Notes: generated from the letters alone by a model not told the origin. A DNA stretch of 64,000 nt from Echinococcus granulosus (GCF_000524195.1 NW_020170419.1:226975-290974); one strand, 5' to 3'; shown: positions 23,440 through 37,753, counted from the first letter of the stretch. Numbers and translations: made by a program.

Positions 23440-26400
23440 TAATCAGGGGAACTTCTGTCGGACGGCCTGCGTTGTAGTTACATCAGGAGGGTTGACTTAA
23501 AAGGGAGTCCTAAGAATTCCGTCAGTAAGGTGTTACAAATCATGATTTCCGACAAGTAGGCAAAGTTAACATCTGTATATCTTTATTAATTTAATCTCTG
23601 TCCTGACATTCTGCCTGCTTTTTCCAACCCCTTCAGAATTGATTTTGTCCCGACTTGTGCAACCACTCGCCAAGGTTATCAGATGGAGGTGAAGCTATAA
23701 ACGGGTAAGAAATTCGTGCAGAATCATATCACTTTGACAATACGTGAGTGCCAACGTAGAAACTTTACCTGTTTGTATATTTCTCTTCTTCCTGTTCCAC
23801 GAAGCCCTACTTTAAAGCCTCACCCTCTGTATGACGAGTGACGTTACCTTTGTTTTCATGAAGCAAATTGGAAAAAAAAATGCCGAATTTTGCCAGCTTA
23901 GCTAAAATACTCCAACTTACTAGAAATATTACTTGACCTATTATGAAATGAGTCATTAGTTTTAATGTTACCTGACATTCTACCTCACATTAAAGCATTT
24001 TCCCCTATGGTGGGATATCTGGCCAACATAATTCAGACACAACAAACCGGACATTCGTTTTTTTGGCTAAAATTCAGGTATTTTTGTGTAAATTTACCTT
24101 ATAGCATGTGAAAGCGCAAAATTGTGTTTTATTCAAGCAGGCTGTTATCAAGTCCAATTCATTCAAAGCAGAGAATAATTTAAAACTCTCAGTGACTCTT
24201 TAGCAAGGTTAAATTTAGAATTTTACTTAGATAAAAGCTTGAGGCCAAAAAAATGGTACCTCAACTCGGCCTCTGCCGTGGTGACATGGCGATCTGTCCA
24301 CCTCCCAGTCCTTCCGCGCTTAACGAATATCGCTTCTACCATCGTATTCACATCCTCGGACCGAGAAGCCCCACTAAAGCCATCAAGAGCTAATTATTCT
24401 GCGTTGCTGTCACTTGGTTGTGATCATTGGGTCAAGTGTGGTATTTTTGCACACAGACACCGCAAGCGACCATGGGACGTGTAATAATAGGTCTAACGCG
24501 CTCCCCTAACCTGCCATTAACACAACCCCCTTGGTACACATGGAGGGAGGACAAAAGATTATGGTGTATGCATGACCACAAATGCCACTGGTCTGTGCGT
24601 GTGACACACCGATGGCGGCCAGTGAAGCGTCTCATTCGCCCATTCCGCCACGAAGCCTCGCCAGTTGTCTGCGCGGAGATTGACAACGAAAGTCTCCTCT
24701 CTTACTCTCTCGCTCTTCCGTCTCGCCCCTCCTCCCTCTTCCTCCCTCCTTTGTTCAACGTAGCACTGCATGACAGTTGTGGAGAGGCGAGGAAAAAAAT
24801 GCAACCGGTGGAAGTTGTTGGAGCGTTGAGTTACCCTTCAACAGTAAAAAACACATACACAGTTTTTTGCATCGTTTATTGCTTCGCTTATTTTTCTGCT
24901 GATGACTAGAGGTGAAAGTATAACATTATTTAGAGGGGAGTAAAGTATTCTACAATTGTCATGACTACAGTTGACGGCTTCATTTTAGTTCCCGAAATTT
25001 TTGTTTCCAGACATTTGACCTCTACCATGCACCGACTAATAGCTTCCAAGGCGCCTTAAAATATTTCGGTGATTAATTAAAGCAACCGATGTTGAAACTC
25101 GAAAAAAATGAATGCCTTCTATGTTGACTTGTTTCACAGTCTTTAATTAGAAAGGGGGAAATCCAGTTTTTGAACCTAGGTGCACCAATTTGTGTGTCGT
25201 CGATGAAGAACTGTTTGATTTACTGACAATACCTCTTTTGAAAGGAAAATATTTCGATCCGCAGTGGGTTATTCCGATTAGATTGTCAGTCAGGAGGGTT
25301 TTTGACTGCCGCACTGTAAATATTCAAGTCCACAAGTTCACTCCGAATGCCAGATTTTGATAGGACGTGGGAAAATTTTTGACTTATTTATTGGGGAAAT
25401 TTACAACTAACATCATAAAAAGGTTAAGTTACTTTTACTAAATGAAGTATTTAACAAAGGAAAGGTGAAAAAACTGTGCATTTTTGATTATGCTCTGAGG
25501 TTACATGCATCTGGAGGTTCCTCCATTCTTTGGAGCTTTTCGCTTTCGTCTCAAAAGTCGATAATTCCACTTGGCATTACACTGACAAGTGTGGAAAAGA
25601 AATTCCCTCAACCGCCTGCTACCTTCGAAGGATATTTTTCTTCGAATTTCAGGAGAGGCTGGCAATGTAACATTTACTAGATAAATTTGAGGTTTAGCTA
25701 ATCTTGCTTGCTACTAGTTACACCATTCTTTTGACCTATTTACAGCTGTGAAAGAAGCCTGAATCCGCCTGTCACCTGTCAAACACCAGTTAGAGGCCAT
25801 ACGCCGAATGCCATCACAAAACGGAGACGTGGCAATTCGAACCCAGGCGTCAGATTGAATTCAGGCTCCAAGTGGTTGGATAAATTACTAGCTGTATTAG
25901 AGACATACTAAGGTAGTGTGGGGATTCTGCTGGACTGAGCAGTCACGAGTGTTGCACAATAGGGCTGTTAAAAAATAAACTCGTGACACAGGTGGGATGG
26001 GAGATGAGCCCTTAAATTAGTCTACATCACCCTATAATTGTAGATTAAAGGTAACCGAGCAAACATAAATAGTTTTTTATGACACGGAATAAAAAAAGCC
26101 TTTTAAGTCAAGCTTGAATGTAACGCGTATTGGAAAATTTTATGGAAGAGCGAAAAGAATGGATGCGAATACGGTGTGTGATGGTGAAGAAAGGGCAATC
26201 ATACGCGACATCTAGGATATGAATGGTTACTACAAATGTGCACCTTTTATATTTAGGGAAGAAGGGAAGCGATGTTTCCTACCTGACTGTGTTCTGTGCC
26301 TGCGTCCACCTCGCAAACTGGTGGTGTCACTGTGTAACGAAGATGGTTGTAAAAAGCATCCTAAAGGAAGATTTTTAAAAAAGAACAAAATCATCCTACT

Positions 26401-26501
26401 TGGCGTGGCCCAGAAAATAATCTTTTTGGCCCTCGAGTTGGCAGATCATTAATAGCCGATACACCGACAAACAAATAAATAACCCTGTAGCTCCTTGACA
26501 C

Positions 26502-26663
26502 TTCCCTGAAGATAAACGGAGGCACAATACCAGGATGGACTATGCGTTATCTATGTACAGATGGTACGATGGCCACATCGCCCACCGTAAGTTCAAAAGC
26601 AGAGCCTTAATGACCCTCCGGAACCAAAAAAGCAGAGTCAAACAAAAAAGTGATGTATTACAG
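26502..26663 (+). repeat. Dispersed repeat copy E (degenerate)
   Basis: Begins with TTCCCTGAAGATAAACGGAG and GCACAATACCAGGATGGA, which parallel the left block of copy D. It ends with a GTGATGTATTACAG block resembling the right end. Divergence is high, so this is an old copy. Confidence 0.45.
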
Positions 26664-27897
26664 TAAGTTAAACGTTTAAGAAGAAAGTAAACATGCTTTA
26701 CAGAGACAATTAGGCCGATTGTTATCAACAAGCGCGGAGACGAGGATGCAATCATTAGCTTCCTATCACAAATTGGCCAGAGAAAGACATGGTGTGGAGT
26801 ACATGAAGATTTACAAATAATAAAAGTTTTGTGGAGGATTGGCACATATCTCCTCCCTTGGAAATAGGCGGTTTCCACTCAGCCAAAAGATTGGTTTGAT
26901 CTGGCCGCTTGAAGCCCAAAATTTTATTTAACCAAACGTTCACCACATCACAGTTAAGCCTTATGACTTGTCAGAGAGAGAATCTAAGCATTTGTAATTT
27001 TTTTAAAAAAGAAAAACTCTACCAACTCTAAGTGTGTTACTCCCTATTATTAAACATCCTTCAATAAATCCTGCGGGAAAACTTGTAACATAAAAACCGA
27101 ATAAAATTCGCATTATGAATAAGTTTTCACGTACTAAAGAAGTGGAAAAATAATGTGTTGTTTAAAAAAACTTTCTTTGAGGAAAAAAATTGCAACGTCC
27201 ATATAAAAGCGGTGTCTTTAGTTCGAAAATGATACACAAGAATTACAAAAAAATTCACATTTTTGCATCACGAACTCTTAATAGTTTTCTTTTTCCATTT
27301 AACATTAATAAGCAATTGATGAATTTTTCAAAAAGAATGTGCACTCTTCCTATCCCTTTTTAGAAAAAAACAGCTCAATTTTGAATCAAGCATAAAATTT
27401 GCTTGTTTAAAAAAATTTGTTTAACCTAAGATAACAAAAAAGGCTTTTGGCTACTCACTGTCTGCCTCTTGAAGTCACTTTCTAGGAGGCATCATATTTG
27501 GCTTAAAGATTCCTGATTTTGATTTTTACACACTAACGGGAAAACCTTTCAAATACTTTTTCACTTTGCACTTGTTTAGTACTTAGGACTTTTTTGTTTA
27601 ACTTTACCTGGTTGTGATAAGCCCTTGTGCAGTTACCTGTGAATGTTTAAATGAAATTAGTAATCTGAATGGTCTCATCCATCTTTAATAAATGTCATAT
27701 ATTCATGCAAATGACATCCCAAATCCACCGAAAACTTCTGTGTTGTACTCATTCACAAAGAGTTGCGTAATTAGACACCCCAATTGGATAAATATGTCCT
27801 TCTTCAGTCAATTAGGAAGGAGATAATTTAATCCGAAAATTCGCCTTCTTCGCCTTCTGCTTCTCTACCCACCATTTTTCTTACTCAACCGCGACAG

Positions 27898-27971
27898 CTG
27901 TTTCTCTGAAGGCGACGACGGTGCGAAGGAAGGTGAGGAAGAAGGCGCAGACGAGGAAGAAAAAAGAGAAG
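27898..27971 (+). CDS. Doubtful acidic micro-exon
   Basis: A 74-nt open stretch lies between an acceptor-like CGACAG and a donor-like GTAATT. It encodes CFSEGDDGAKEGEEEGADEE and a few more charged residues. Low complexity (GAAG-type repeats) could produce this by chance. No neighbouring exon was identified. Confidence 0.15.
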
Positions 27972-30900
27972 GTAATTCATCATTTAAAGCGTTTTTCTTG
28001 CTAATTTAAAAGCGTGTTGAATGTGCGTGCGTGTGTGGTTCTCAAGACGGTGGGGACGAGTAGAGAGGAGAAAGAGGTGAAGATCGGAGGGAGGCATGCC
28101 TCCTCAAAGTGACAGCGCTCCATAAGGCTGCTTGACAGATACACACAGCGAAAGAGGAGGAAGGAAGGGATGGGCTCACACATCTGCCCGGATTAAACGC
28201 AGCTGTCAACTAGGCAGTGGGCAACCACGACGTGACACGCGAACCGCAAATACATCTCGCTCTTGTTTTCTCACTATCCCTCTCACGGTCCCACTTTGAC
28301 TGACGCCTTCAGTTGCGCTCTAAAGGTCCCGACACCAAAACACGTGTGTGCCACTGCGGAGAATTTGAATTCCACCCAATGACAAATAACAAATCTTGGT
28401 GTTTTAGATTTAAAAACTGACTCAGGAGTCAGTATAAATAAGTTTACTGCACTTAAATCTAATCTTTGCAGACAAAACACATTTTAAAAGACAGGAATGC
28501 AGCTGAATGACATTTGCTTCAATTGGGTTTAGCATCTGGCGGCTCTTTTATTCTCCAGACATTTGATCTCTTCCATAGTGACTTGTAGCTCTCCTCGCGC
28601 GGTCTAGGCTACAAGTCTGTCAATCACCTCTGTAGGTGCTTTAATGCAACCACTTACAAGTTCATATCTTCTGAATTAAGTCGGGTGTGGCAAATACCAG
28701 ATGAGCACGAAAGATAGAAACACTTCATCACGGCTTCATAATAATGGTCCCCTTCCAACGGACAGTATAATGGCTTTTAAAATGTCAGGTAACAATTTAT
28801 AGTTTATTAAGTAGTGCGCTAGCTAAGCTTTTGGTGTAAACAGGCATTGATATTTTCGTATCCCTCAAATAATGGTATAACACTTAAAAAAACATTTGGC
28901 CGTCCACCTATAATAAATCTAATCACATGACGGGCTATATTTGGTAGCTTTCAAGGCCTTTAAACTCTCTGAAATATTAGAATCTTGGGGAGCTATTTTT
29001 CTATGATTTATTACAAATGTAAAGCACTATTGTGATTTGACATTTGTTTAATTGCACATTTAGCTGCCCGGGCACTTCAGTCTTCGTGGGCTGCACTTCC
29101 GCTTGGTGTTGCCTTCCGGAAATGAAGATTATTTCCCAACCCCTGCTTACAATAACGATAAACCATTCTTCCACATTGATACGCCTTACTATGGCTTCAG
29201 GTGGGGGAGAAGGCTATGGGCACTCTAGCCCTTTATCCTAAAAGTCACATTAGTAATTTATCAGCCATTCCTCCGCTGAATAGCAGAAATCGCCTTTCCA
29301 AAGAATAAAGGCGGAATTATCATTTTGCAAAGTTAACTGAAAATGGATTTTTTTTTCCTTAATAGAATGCCGAGCAAAACCTTAGAATGAATTCGCTCTG
29401 AAAATCGTCGTTCTTGCTTGTATTTAAACTATTCAGAATTCCAATTTAATCGAAAAGTAGCACTTCAAATGAAGCCAAAATGTCATCACTGGCAAGTGGC
29501 ATTTCATTTTACTATTTCACTTCCAGAAATTGAATAAATTGGGCCAAAAATTGAATTTTTATGGTGCCACGCGTCTATTTATTGATTAAAGGCCTAAGGG
29601 AAAATCGATTAGCGGCGGATCCAGCGCCATAAGGCACCGAAACTCAGGAGGAGGGAGATGAAAATGGGGAAGGAGAACAGTCTAATGGCAAACAAACTTA
29701 CTAAACGGTGGATTTTATAATGAAAGGAGTTTATCTTGAATTGAATGCGGGAGAGATGTATTTGCATGTCAACCGTTTGGAGAAAAATACTTCTGAAAAA
29801 AAATTATGTATCTGAACTACACTTGCTTCCTGCAATTTGTTACATCACAAAGGCACTTTAAGCTAATCTAAATATAACTCTCAGGAAGGAGAGGTGAAGA
29901 GGAAATCATAAGTAGTGTGTGATGGCGGCAGCATCATCGATGCGATGGCAGACCGACAATCCAGCTAAGAAGGATACTACTGAATTGATGGACTGTTTTG
30001 CCTTCATGAATGCCATTTCATCTCATGCCGATAACTGATGGCGTAGATTGGATGTTTTGCCAACCAACGGAGTTGTCATTTTTACATAGCCAAGCATGCA
30101 CTTGTCAATACCAAAATAATTACAACACTTTATTCCTTTGTTCACACAATAAATAGTGAGAAATGTGAGAAAATTCTTAGACGGAAGGGCACTGATAAAT
30201 AACACCTTTTCGAGGGAACACACCAAAAATGGTGACCTAGGAAGGACTAACAGAGAAATAATATGTTTTGTCTTTTCTTTTTTATCCTTTTTTGCGTGGA
30301 AATCATTGTGATTTAATTAGACCGTTGTCAATTATAATTTTCTGTGGACACCGCGAACACCTATCGCTCCATCTAGCATCATCCTTGATTAACCAAATGA
30401 CTGCTGTAGATTTCCTTATTTCTCGTGCATTTTCGTTCTCCAAAAAGTCAAATTTTCCTTAATGTCAACTTAAACGGATGTCTCCTAACCAAAGCAGCCC
30501 AAATTAACTCAGTATTTTGATTTGTTTTCCTAAATACTACCGTAAAACTAAGAACTATTTGCTAAGCAAATGAAGCATGGTGTTGAGAATAAATGTTTTA
30601 GAGGTAAGACGTTTGGATACTGGATATTTTTCAAAGTCCCACCTTGGCATTTCCGTGATCGGCGAAGCTGATAATTCCCAAGGCATGAAAATCTCACCGT
30701 GGTAGTTAATCATTGCCCAACACAATGGGAGGAAGAAATTCCCCTAATCTGAGTAAGAGGAATTTGAAAAGAGGAAGATTTTGGAGGTGAGGTGGAGGTG
30801 GTACTGGAGCTGGAGGTGGCAGTGATTTAAGTGCTTGTCACTGGATGTCACTCAGTGCATTAGCAGCATCGGCTCTGCTTCTGTTGCTGCCAAGGATACA

Positions 30901-33900
30901 ATTTTGACTTTAAAAATGAATTCACCATTCAAATTCAAGCCTACTTTGGATAGGGTTAAAGAAAATGGCAAAAGGGGTAAGAGATGTCCATTTGCAAAGG
31001 TGATAGCCAACGGGTGAACGGGGGAGAGACCAAAGCTTCGAATTTATCAGGGCGTGATGTATACACTTTTCCGTATGACGATCCACTAGGATGTAGCATA
31101 GCGTTGTCTACCTTATCTGTAGAATCTTAAATCCTCCTAGTGTCACACTAATTTCGGTAGTGTAAAATTTCTCCCGCTTGGGGTAACTAGCTAGAAAACG
31201 AGCGCTTTTCCTAAGCTCGAAGAAGTAGATGTGGTATTTTGCCCTTCTGCCTTCGGAGTCAAATCCTCGGATAGAGAAGATTGAGCAGAGGATGACATCT
31301 TGCGTTTGAGTAGTATAAATAGGGTTCGTAGAATTTCAATGATCATAGAGCACCGTCTGGGGATTGGTGACCGCGGCAGTCAGCCACGAGGTTGGTTTAA
31401 ACTGCCAACTTGCCACCTAAATGGTAAGATAAGGTTAAAATGAAGCACTTGTGGCAAATTGAACTTGCTTACTTACTTACCTAGAGAAGCTCCGTTGAAA
31501 TGGTTTGGAGGAATTGTTGTGTAATCAATCATGGTTTTAAGGATTTTTAGTCTGAGGGGCTAGAAACTGGAGACCAGTTTCAATAAAAGTGCTGCATAAT
31601 TAACAGGATATTTCTGAGGTACCTAGCAAAAAAGAGTTCCCTTAAGTAAACTTTTCTAGGCACTTGGTGGGTAGAAATCAACCCAGTCAAAGTGAAATGC
31701 TACTTAGGTAGGTGAATTTTTTTACCTAACGAAAAGCGTGCCGTGTATCATGCTTTAAGACATTTCAGAATGTCCCCATTCCTCATCAGAGCATTGTCAG
31801 AAGAGCAGGGGACCTAAAACTTGGTTTTTTTTCAGTAGCCAAAAATTATTTATTCGATTTTATATTTTCCACCCCACAGACAACCTTGAGTGATGATGAA
31901 GTAAAACAAATCAAAATGACTCCAAATTCAGAATCTCATTAAATTCAGTCTATTGACGAATTATCGTTGGGTAAAACAAAGCGGACTTTAGGCATTTCAA
32001 AATCCTCCTCCCCTTGCCCAAAAAGCATCTTGCCAACTTTACTTTTTTTAACAACAACTCCTTAGGGTACAGGTCGTTAAATCCCAACCCCGTAAATGAC
32101 GTCTGATCGAGTATGCGATAAGTAGTCTGTTCAAGTTTACATGAAACGTGAGAAAAGAAAACGGAAAGTCTTCTTTAAATCACACACATAAAAGAATGCT
32201 AGAGTGGAGTGCGAATCCTCAGCAAGTTTATGAGGTCCTCGGGGGTATTTTACTCTCTTTTGACGGGAACTCCTAAAGCCCTTTTAAGTTCTCTTAGTTA
32301 GGGCGTTATTTACTTTTAATTTTTTCCTCACTTTAAACACAGAGCTCCCTTTCTAGTTTCTTTTTTTTTCCTGGAGCGAAATATGGAGGAAATGCATGCA
32401 CTTAAGCAAACCGACTGTTCAGAACCCATTCAAGTCTACTGACATTTCCTTTATCTGTATTATCGTAGGGGATGAGTTTTGGGTAGAAAACAGACTAAAA
32501 CATCAAGATTGTTATGCCCGCTATTTTCTGGTTTAAAAGAGTAACCAGTTTCCGAGTTTGTGGGGATATTGTACCAAAATTTATCAAAGTGGTGGTCTGC
32601 ATCAGGTCTATTTATCTAAACTCTGTAGCCGTCTTTGCTCGTCAAAAAGTGGCTTCCTTACTACACACAAAGATAAAATTTTGCCAAAAAAGTAAGGATT
32701 TGGAGTAGCTGAATGAAGGCGTGAATATCTTTTATCCTAGGATATCTGGAACTACTAAATACTTGATCTGAAGTACAAACTTGACTAAAAGCGTCCCAAA
32801 AGCGAGCGTATATTTATAATATAGTTTTCCAACTCCATTTTTAAGCTTTCACTGTGGGAATGGAAATCTCTGGTTCATTCACACCAATCCCCAAATTTGT
32901 GGGTGCGTGTGTGGCGTTACTCGTTCCCATGTGTGGCCTCGAAGTGGTACACAGGATGAGAGGGCGAACCCCCTCCCCTCATTTCCTCGACCCTCCCCAA
33001 TCCGAAATCAGGGCTCACGCATGGAGCACTGTATGCATGTGTATGGGTAGAGGCAAATTTATAATTAATTGCCCCTGATTCGGTCAAAAATAAATACCTA
33101 CCCTACCCCTCTCCCATAATATGTCCAGTTGCCCCAAGCCAATGCTGATCTACATGACCGTTAAATATTTCATCAGGAGTGGTGAATGGGGGTTGTTGAC
33201 TGATTTATTAGCATGCTGAAACTTTTTTTTTCTATAAGTGAAAGATGCTCTTTAGAATTTAGTATTTCTTTCCTAAATTCTGTCTGTAGAATCCCTATTC
33301 CGAGCTACTAATTTGCCCTAGCATACGGCGTATTACCTCGCAAAGTGCTTTCAAAGCTCATGCCAATTTTATCAAACCTTCATTTTTCTGCATTTAGTCA
33401 CAATTTGGTTCATTAAAAACACCTTTTCCAAAATTGCAGCTCTTATGCCGGTAAAGTTTGGGCAGTCTCTAAAGTAGACTTTATGGGCCGTATCTTTGAC
33501 ACCACTTAATTGGTGCCATTTATTTGCCATTTTGACGTCAAAAGGGGCTTACATGATTTATGTACTGGAGGAAGGTGCTTAATTTCTTCACCCACATGCG
33601 TACAATGATAGATAATGATAAGAATTTCCCACTTTTTAGGATAACTCGATGACAGTGACATTTTATTGATTGACCTCTTGGGTCTCCTGAGTTATGTGAC
33701 GCATAAAAGGAAATATGGCTGACAATCGTCTTTCTCTGAGCTAAATTTGAGACCTAGCTGTCTTCTTGAAGTCTGTAAAGAAAGGATAAGCGTGGAAGAG
33801 AATGCGAATCTTGGAACGACTCGCAGCACACAAGGGTAACCAATTGCCCACCTTTCCTCATTCCATCATCCCTCTTTTTCCCACTTATCTATCCCCTCTG

Positions 33901-33964
33901 CCCCGTGAATGCTATGGGATCGAATTTCAAATAAGTTTGTTGCGTTAATGTACCTCCCAGCCTT

Positions 33965-33980
33965 TCTCTCTCTCTCTCTC
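33965..33980 (+). repeat. (TC)n microsatellite
   Basis: Uninterrupted TC dinucleotide run of 16 nt. Confidence 0.85.
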
Positions 33981-34883
33981 CGAAAACCATTTGTGCCTTA
34001 CCACTGCAACAACTGCCGCCCGCTCTCAATCGACAACGAGGAGATGAAAGTGACATGCTCGACCAACTATGCGGCTTTTTATGCTTGAAACACGGTCAAA
34101 TTCACTTTCCTCCAGCCATCCCATGCATTCTGAACAACTAATACGGAGAGATCAACGTCTGTGGGGCCTTGCTGCTCTGTTCAAGGGCATCAGCCAAGCC
34201 AACCACACTTACTAGCTGCCAGAATACTTCTTTACCAGCCAAGCTAAACTCCTCAGAAAATCAGTGTACCATTTATACTTTTTAGGGGATATTTTTGAAA
34301 CACGTATAATCCCATTTAGTCCCATCATGCGCATGCCATACTACCTGGTCGGAAATCGAGAATCTGTTGTATTCTCGAAATGCCCGACTGTAACGCATCT
34401 CGACTCATAATTAAATATATCACCTGACGATTTGTACTTTGAGAGTGAGGGTTGAAAAAAGGAAAACGCATGAAGTAAAACCCACCACCTAGTCTTGAGA
34501 CTGAAGTACAGGTGCCGCGTCAAATGTGTCGGAGGGATGCCACACCTGATCAAATTATGAATGGAATGCAAGACCAGTGAGGTGACCTCAGTTCTGGCGA
34601 AAGTGACACCTAAAAACACCAGCGTTTGGGTATCATCCCAGCTGCGGCTACCTCAGACTTTCTTTTGCCTTTTTTTATTTTCCCAACGAAGGAGGAAGCG
34701 TCAACCCTTCGCCGTTTCCTGTTGCGGCGCTACAGCGACCGCAACAGTTGGGACTTTTTGTAGAAGGACAAAAAGAAGGCACAATTTGACGCCCAGCTCT
34801 TCTGTTTACTGGCACATTTACGACCAAGTGCCGACGCTAGATAGTAGCCTAGCTGTCTAGTTTGCTTTTTGGATCCCCACAAT

Positions 34884-34915
34884 CACACACACACACACAT
34901 ACACACACATACACA
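34884..34915 (+). repeat. (CA)n microsatellite
   Basis: CA repeat with two interspersed CATA units, about 32 nt. Confidence 0.9.
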
Positions 34916-36290
34916 ATGGAAGTATGAAGAAGTCAGCTGAATTTCTGCGAGAAAACAACTTTGAAGGAGGTGTATGAATATCAAACATTAATTCCGGTAC
35001 ATTATTTATCTCCGATATATCTCCACACCGGTTAAGCTTTCTGGCCTTCAACTGTGAGACAAATCGGGTGGGGGTACCACCATGTAATTGAAATGTGTAC
35101 ATCCATGATCATCTTTGAACTGTCTCAACCTGATTGTCAAAGGCTGACTCATTTACCCTCTCTACTGCAAGAAATCAAAGTTCTTCAGTACATATTACAA
35201 AGAAAAAATTTAATTTGTTCCTCCGAAAAAACTTGACTTATACATGACTCGGAGACGAACCTCTGTCAGTACATTTGATCAGGCAAACTGGTGATCTTGT
35301 GTAAAAGTGGTGGCAAAATTAAAGTGATTTTGGCAAACGAACCAACCTTTAAATGCTGTATTTGTAGATGTCCTGAACTAATTGGCCAGCAAGCACCTCA
35401 GTATCTACTAAACGGCATCCAAATCCCCAAAATGAGACGATACTTTCTAGGGCACAAGGCCTGTACCATCGACTTAAAAAAGGTGGAGAAGATATGCGTT
35501 CTAACAGAGGAATTGAATTGTGCGGAAACTTCAAATCCAGGAAGTCTCATTAATTCCATGCGATAGTATCAGGAAAAATTTTGCGTTTCGCTTGGCTAAA
35601 TAATGCCGTGCTTTGAGAGTAGAGGCTAGCGGCAAAGGTTAAAACGCAGAGGAGTCAGAGTTGAAATGTTGCAGTTATTTTCCACCAAAACACCGCTTTG
35701 TGGGTCATCAGATGGCCAAAATAAATTTGGTTTTAATCCACCGCACCGTTGCACGCCGGTCAGGTAAAAGTGAAATTCCCAACTTTTTGATTCCAACCTG
35801 ATTTACTAGAGGTAGTTAATTGTGTACGTTTAAAGAGCTACAAGAGGAAGTGACCTCTGACGGTTCTACCCAATTTTTTAGCCCATTCACACCAAGAATA
35901 GGCTCTCATTGGAGTAAAGATTCCCATTTGATGGGTGAAGGAGGGATGGAAAAAAATAAGGGAAAAAAGGTCTATTCCGGTGGGACTATACAATTGTTAA
36001 GTAGGCGGTGTGTTTTCCGGGGTATTGTCATCCAACTTCACTGCCGCTAAGTAGTGTGGGTATAAGATGTTCACGTAACTAATTGTACTACGACTTGTTT
36101 AATGTGGTTGGATGTCTTGCCTCTAGGATGCTGTGAGAAGTAAATATTGCTGTATGCCTGTGTTCTTCTGATGGCAAAAGAAACGGATATTCTTTTGCGT
36201 TCGAGATGGCCATGTCAAGGGGGATCGAATCCGAGGTGCCTCGAAATGTCACGCTCCATGCCCTGGTATCTACACCCACGCTCGCAGCAC

Positions 36291-36306
36291 TCACACACAC
36301 ACACAA
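36291..36306 (+). repeat. (CA)n microsatellite
   Basis: Short CA repeat of about 16 nt. Confidence 0.8.
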
Positions 36307-36688
36307 ATAGGAGGGACAGGATGAATGTGAGAGGGAGCCGGATTTGTCATCGCCATTGATGGGCAAAATCTGGGCCACTAAGGGTGAACACCAATGGACG
36401 TCCTCTTGTCATCCCCTGCCCGCGGCCACGGTTATCTTCACCCCAGCTTCTCGGGTCTGCAATTTCATGCTATTTCGAGTAGCGTGGTGTCAAAGACTGT
36501 CATACCACCCTCACCCCACCTCAGCCCGATACCTAGAAATGCTCCCATGGGAGGTGATACGGCGGCTAGTAAGGTTCTTGATGAATACTTATGCTGGGTG
36601 AAGGGGTTGAAGAGAGCTGAATGTCGCTTTTTTCAAAGAGTTTTACAAATTTTTCACGAACCTTCAGGCATTGTGGTTGCCCAGCCCA

Positions 36689-36697
36689 GACCACCCA
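36689..36697 (+). promoter_or_regulatory. Perfect GLI consensus site GACCACCCA
   Basis: The nine bases equal the optimal GLI/Ci binding sequence and lie 11.5 kb upstream of the first GLI coding exon of the model. A given 9-mer is expected about 0.5 times in 64 kb on both strands, so chance is a serious alternative. Confidence 0.25.
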
Positions 36698-37623
36698 CCC
36701 TCTGAGGAACTTCCCAAGGTGTGAGATACAAGCTGTTTCCTTGACGCAAAGTTACTATGTCCAAGTCAAAGCCAATTTATAATGTTTTTACCCGATGGTA
36801 CGAAATTGGTTTGGCAATGGACTATTAAGTTGGTTTAACACATTTCCCCTACAGTTCTGACTTTGACTTATCATCGAAGGCACCAAATTGCAGATATAAT
36901 GTTATATTTTTCCAAGAATAGGCATCCCATATGCTCCCAACTAAAAGAGCAGCTGGATTAGCGTAAAGGTTTTCCTGCAGTCTAAACAATGCATTCAATT
37001 GTTTAACTTTGACTTGAAGGTCAAATTTGCAGTAAATTCCTTTTAAAGCATCAGAAGAAAACTAATTCGCATTACCACTTCGTTTATAGGTATGAGAGAA
37101 TCACTTATCATCCTTGACGTCTTCTGGTCTAATGTCAACACGCCAGATTAGCTTGATGTTGAGAGGCTAAATAATCCAAATGAACATGCACCATGAATGC
37201 GCTGTGTTGAGAGTAAACATTGAAATCACGAAATCAAAGGGACTGCATTGACAAAACTCCTGCATACAACTCGCGTCAAACGGCTGCCATTGCACTGAAG
37301 TTGCGGAGCTAGTCAACCACTCATCCGGAGCGAATGCGTTTCCACTGCTACTGCGGTGGGTGAATTCGTTGGTCTTACAGAGGAGAAGAAAGAAAAGAGG
37401 GAGAGAGAGGGAGAGGACCACGGAGGCAAAAGGAAGAGGGAATAAAAATTGAACTATGATAAACTGAAAGAAGTGGAGTAAAATTTTAGCCGCCCACAGG
37501 CAAACCTCTGCTGCCAGATGCGTGAATTTCTTCGTATAAATAAATGGCGAGCAAAAAAAACATTCCTCTGTGTATAAATTTTGTAAAATATTTAATTTCA
37601 TATTTTTGCCTCGCTAATTTTAG

Positions 37624-37753
37624 GTGAAGGGAACACCAGATTTTTTCGTCCAAAACGTGGAGTCCTCTTTTTGTGGAGTGAATTTTAGGGAAAACTTAGC
37701 ACCGCCCATCGGTGGATGTGGCTATTCCGAAGATGGTAAACGAGACTTCAGAG
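37624..37753 (+). CDS. Doubtful internal exon, unknown protein
   Basis: A 130-nt frame lies between TCGCTAATTTTAG and a donor-like GTTAGT. Only the phase-0 reading is open, and it includes NLAPPIGGCGYSEDGKRDF. The other two readings contain stops. There is no known family and no partner exon with matching phase. Confidence 0.18.

Noticed and set aside
25830..25860. tRNA T-arm-like AATTCGAACCC
   Set aside because: No matching D-arm, anticodon arm or acceptor stem around it.
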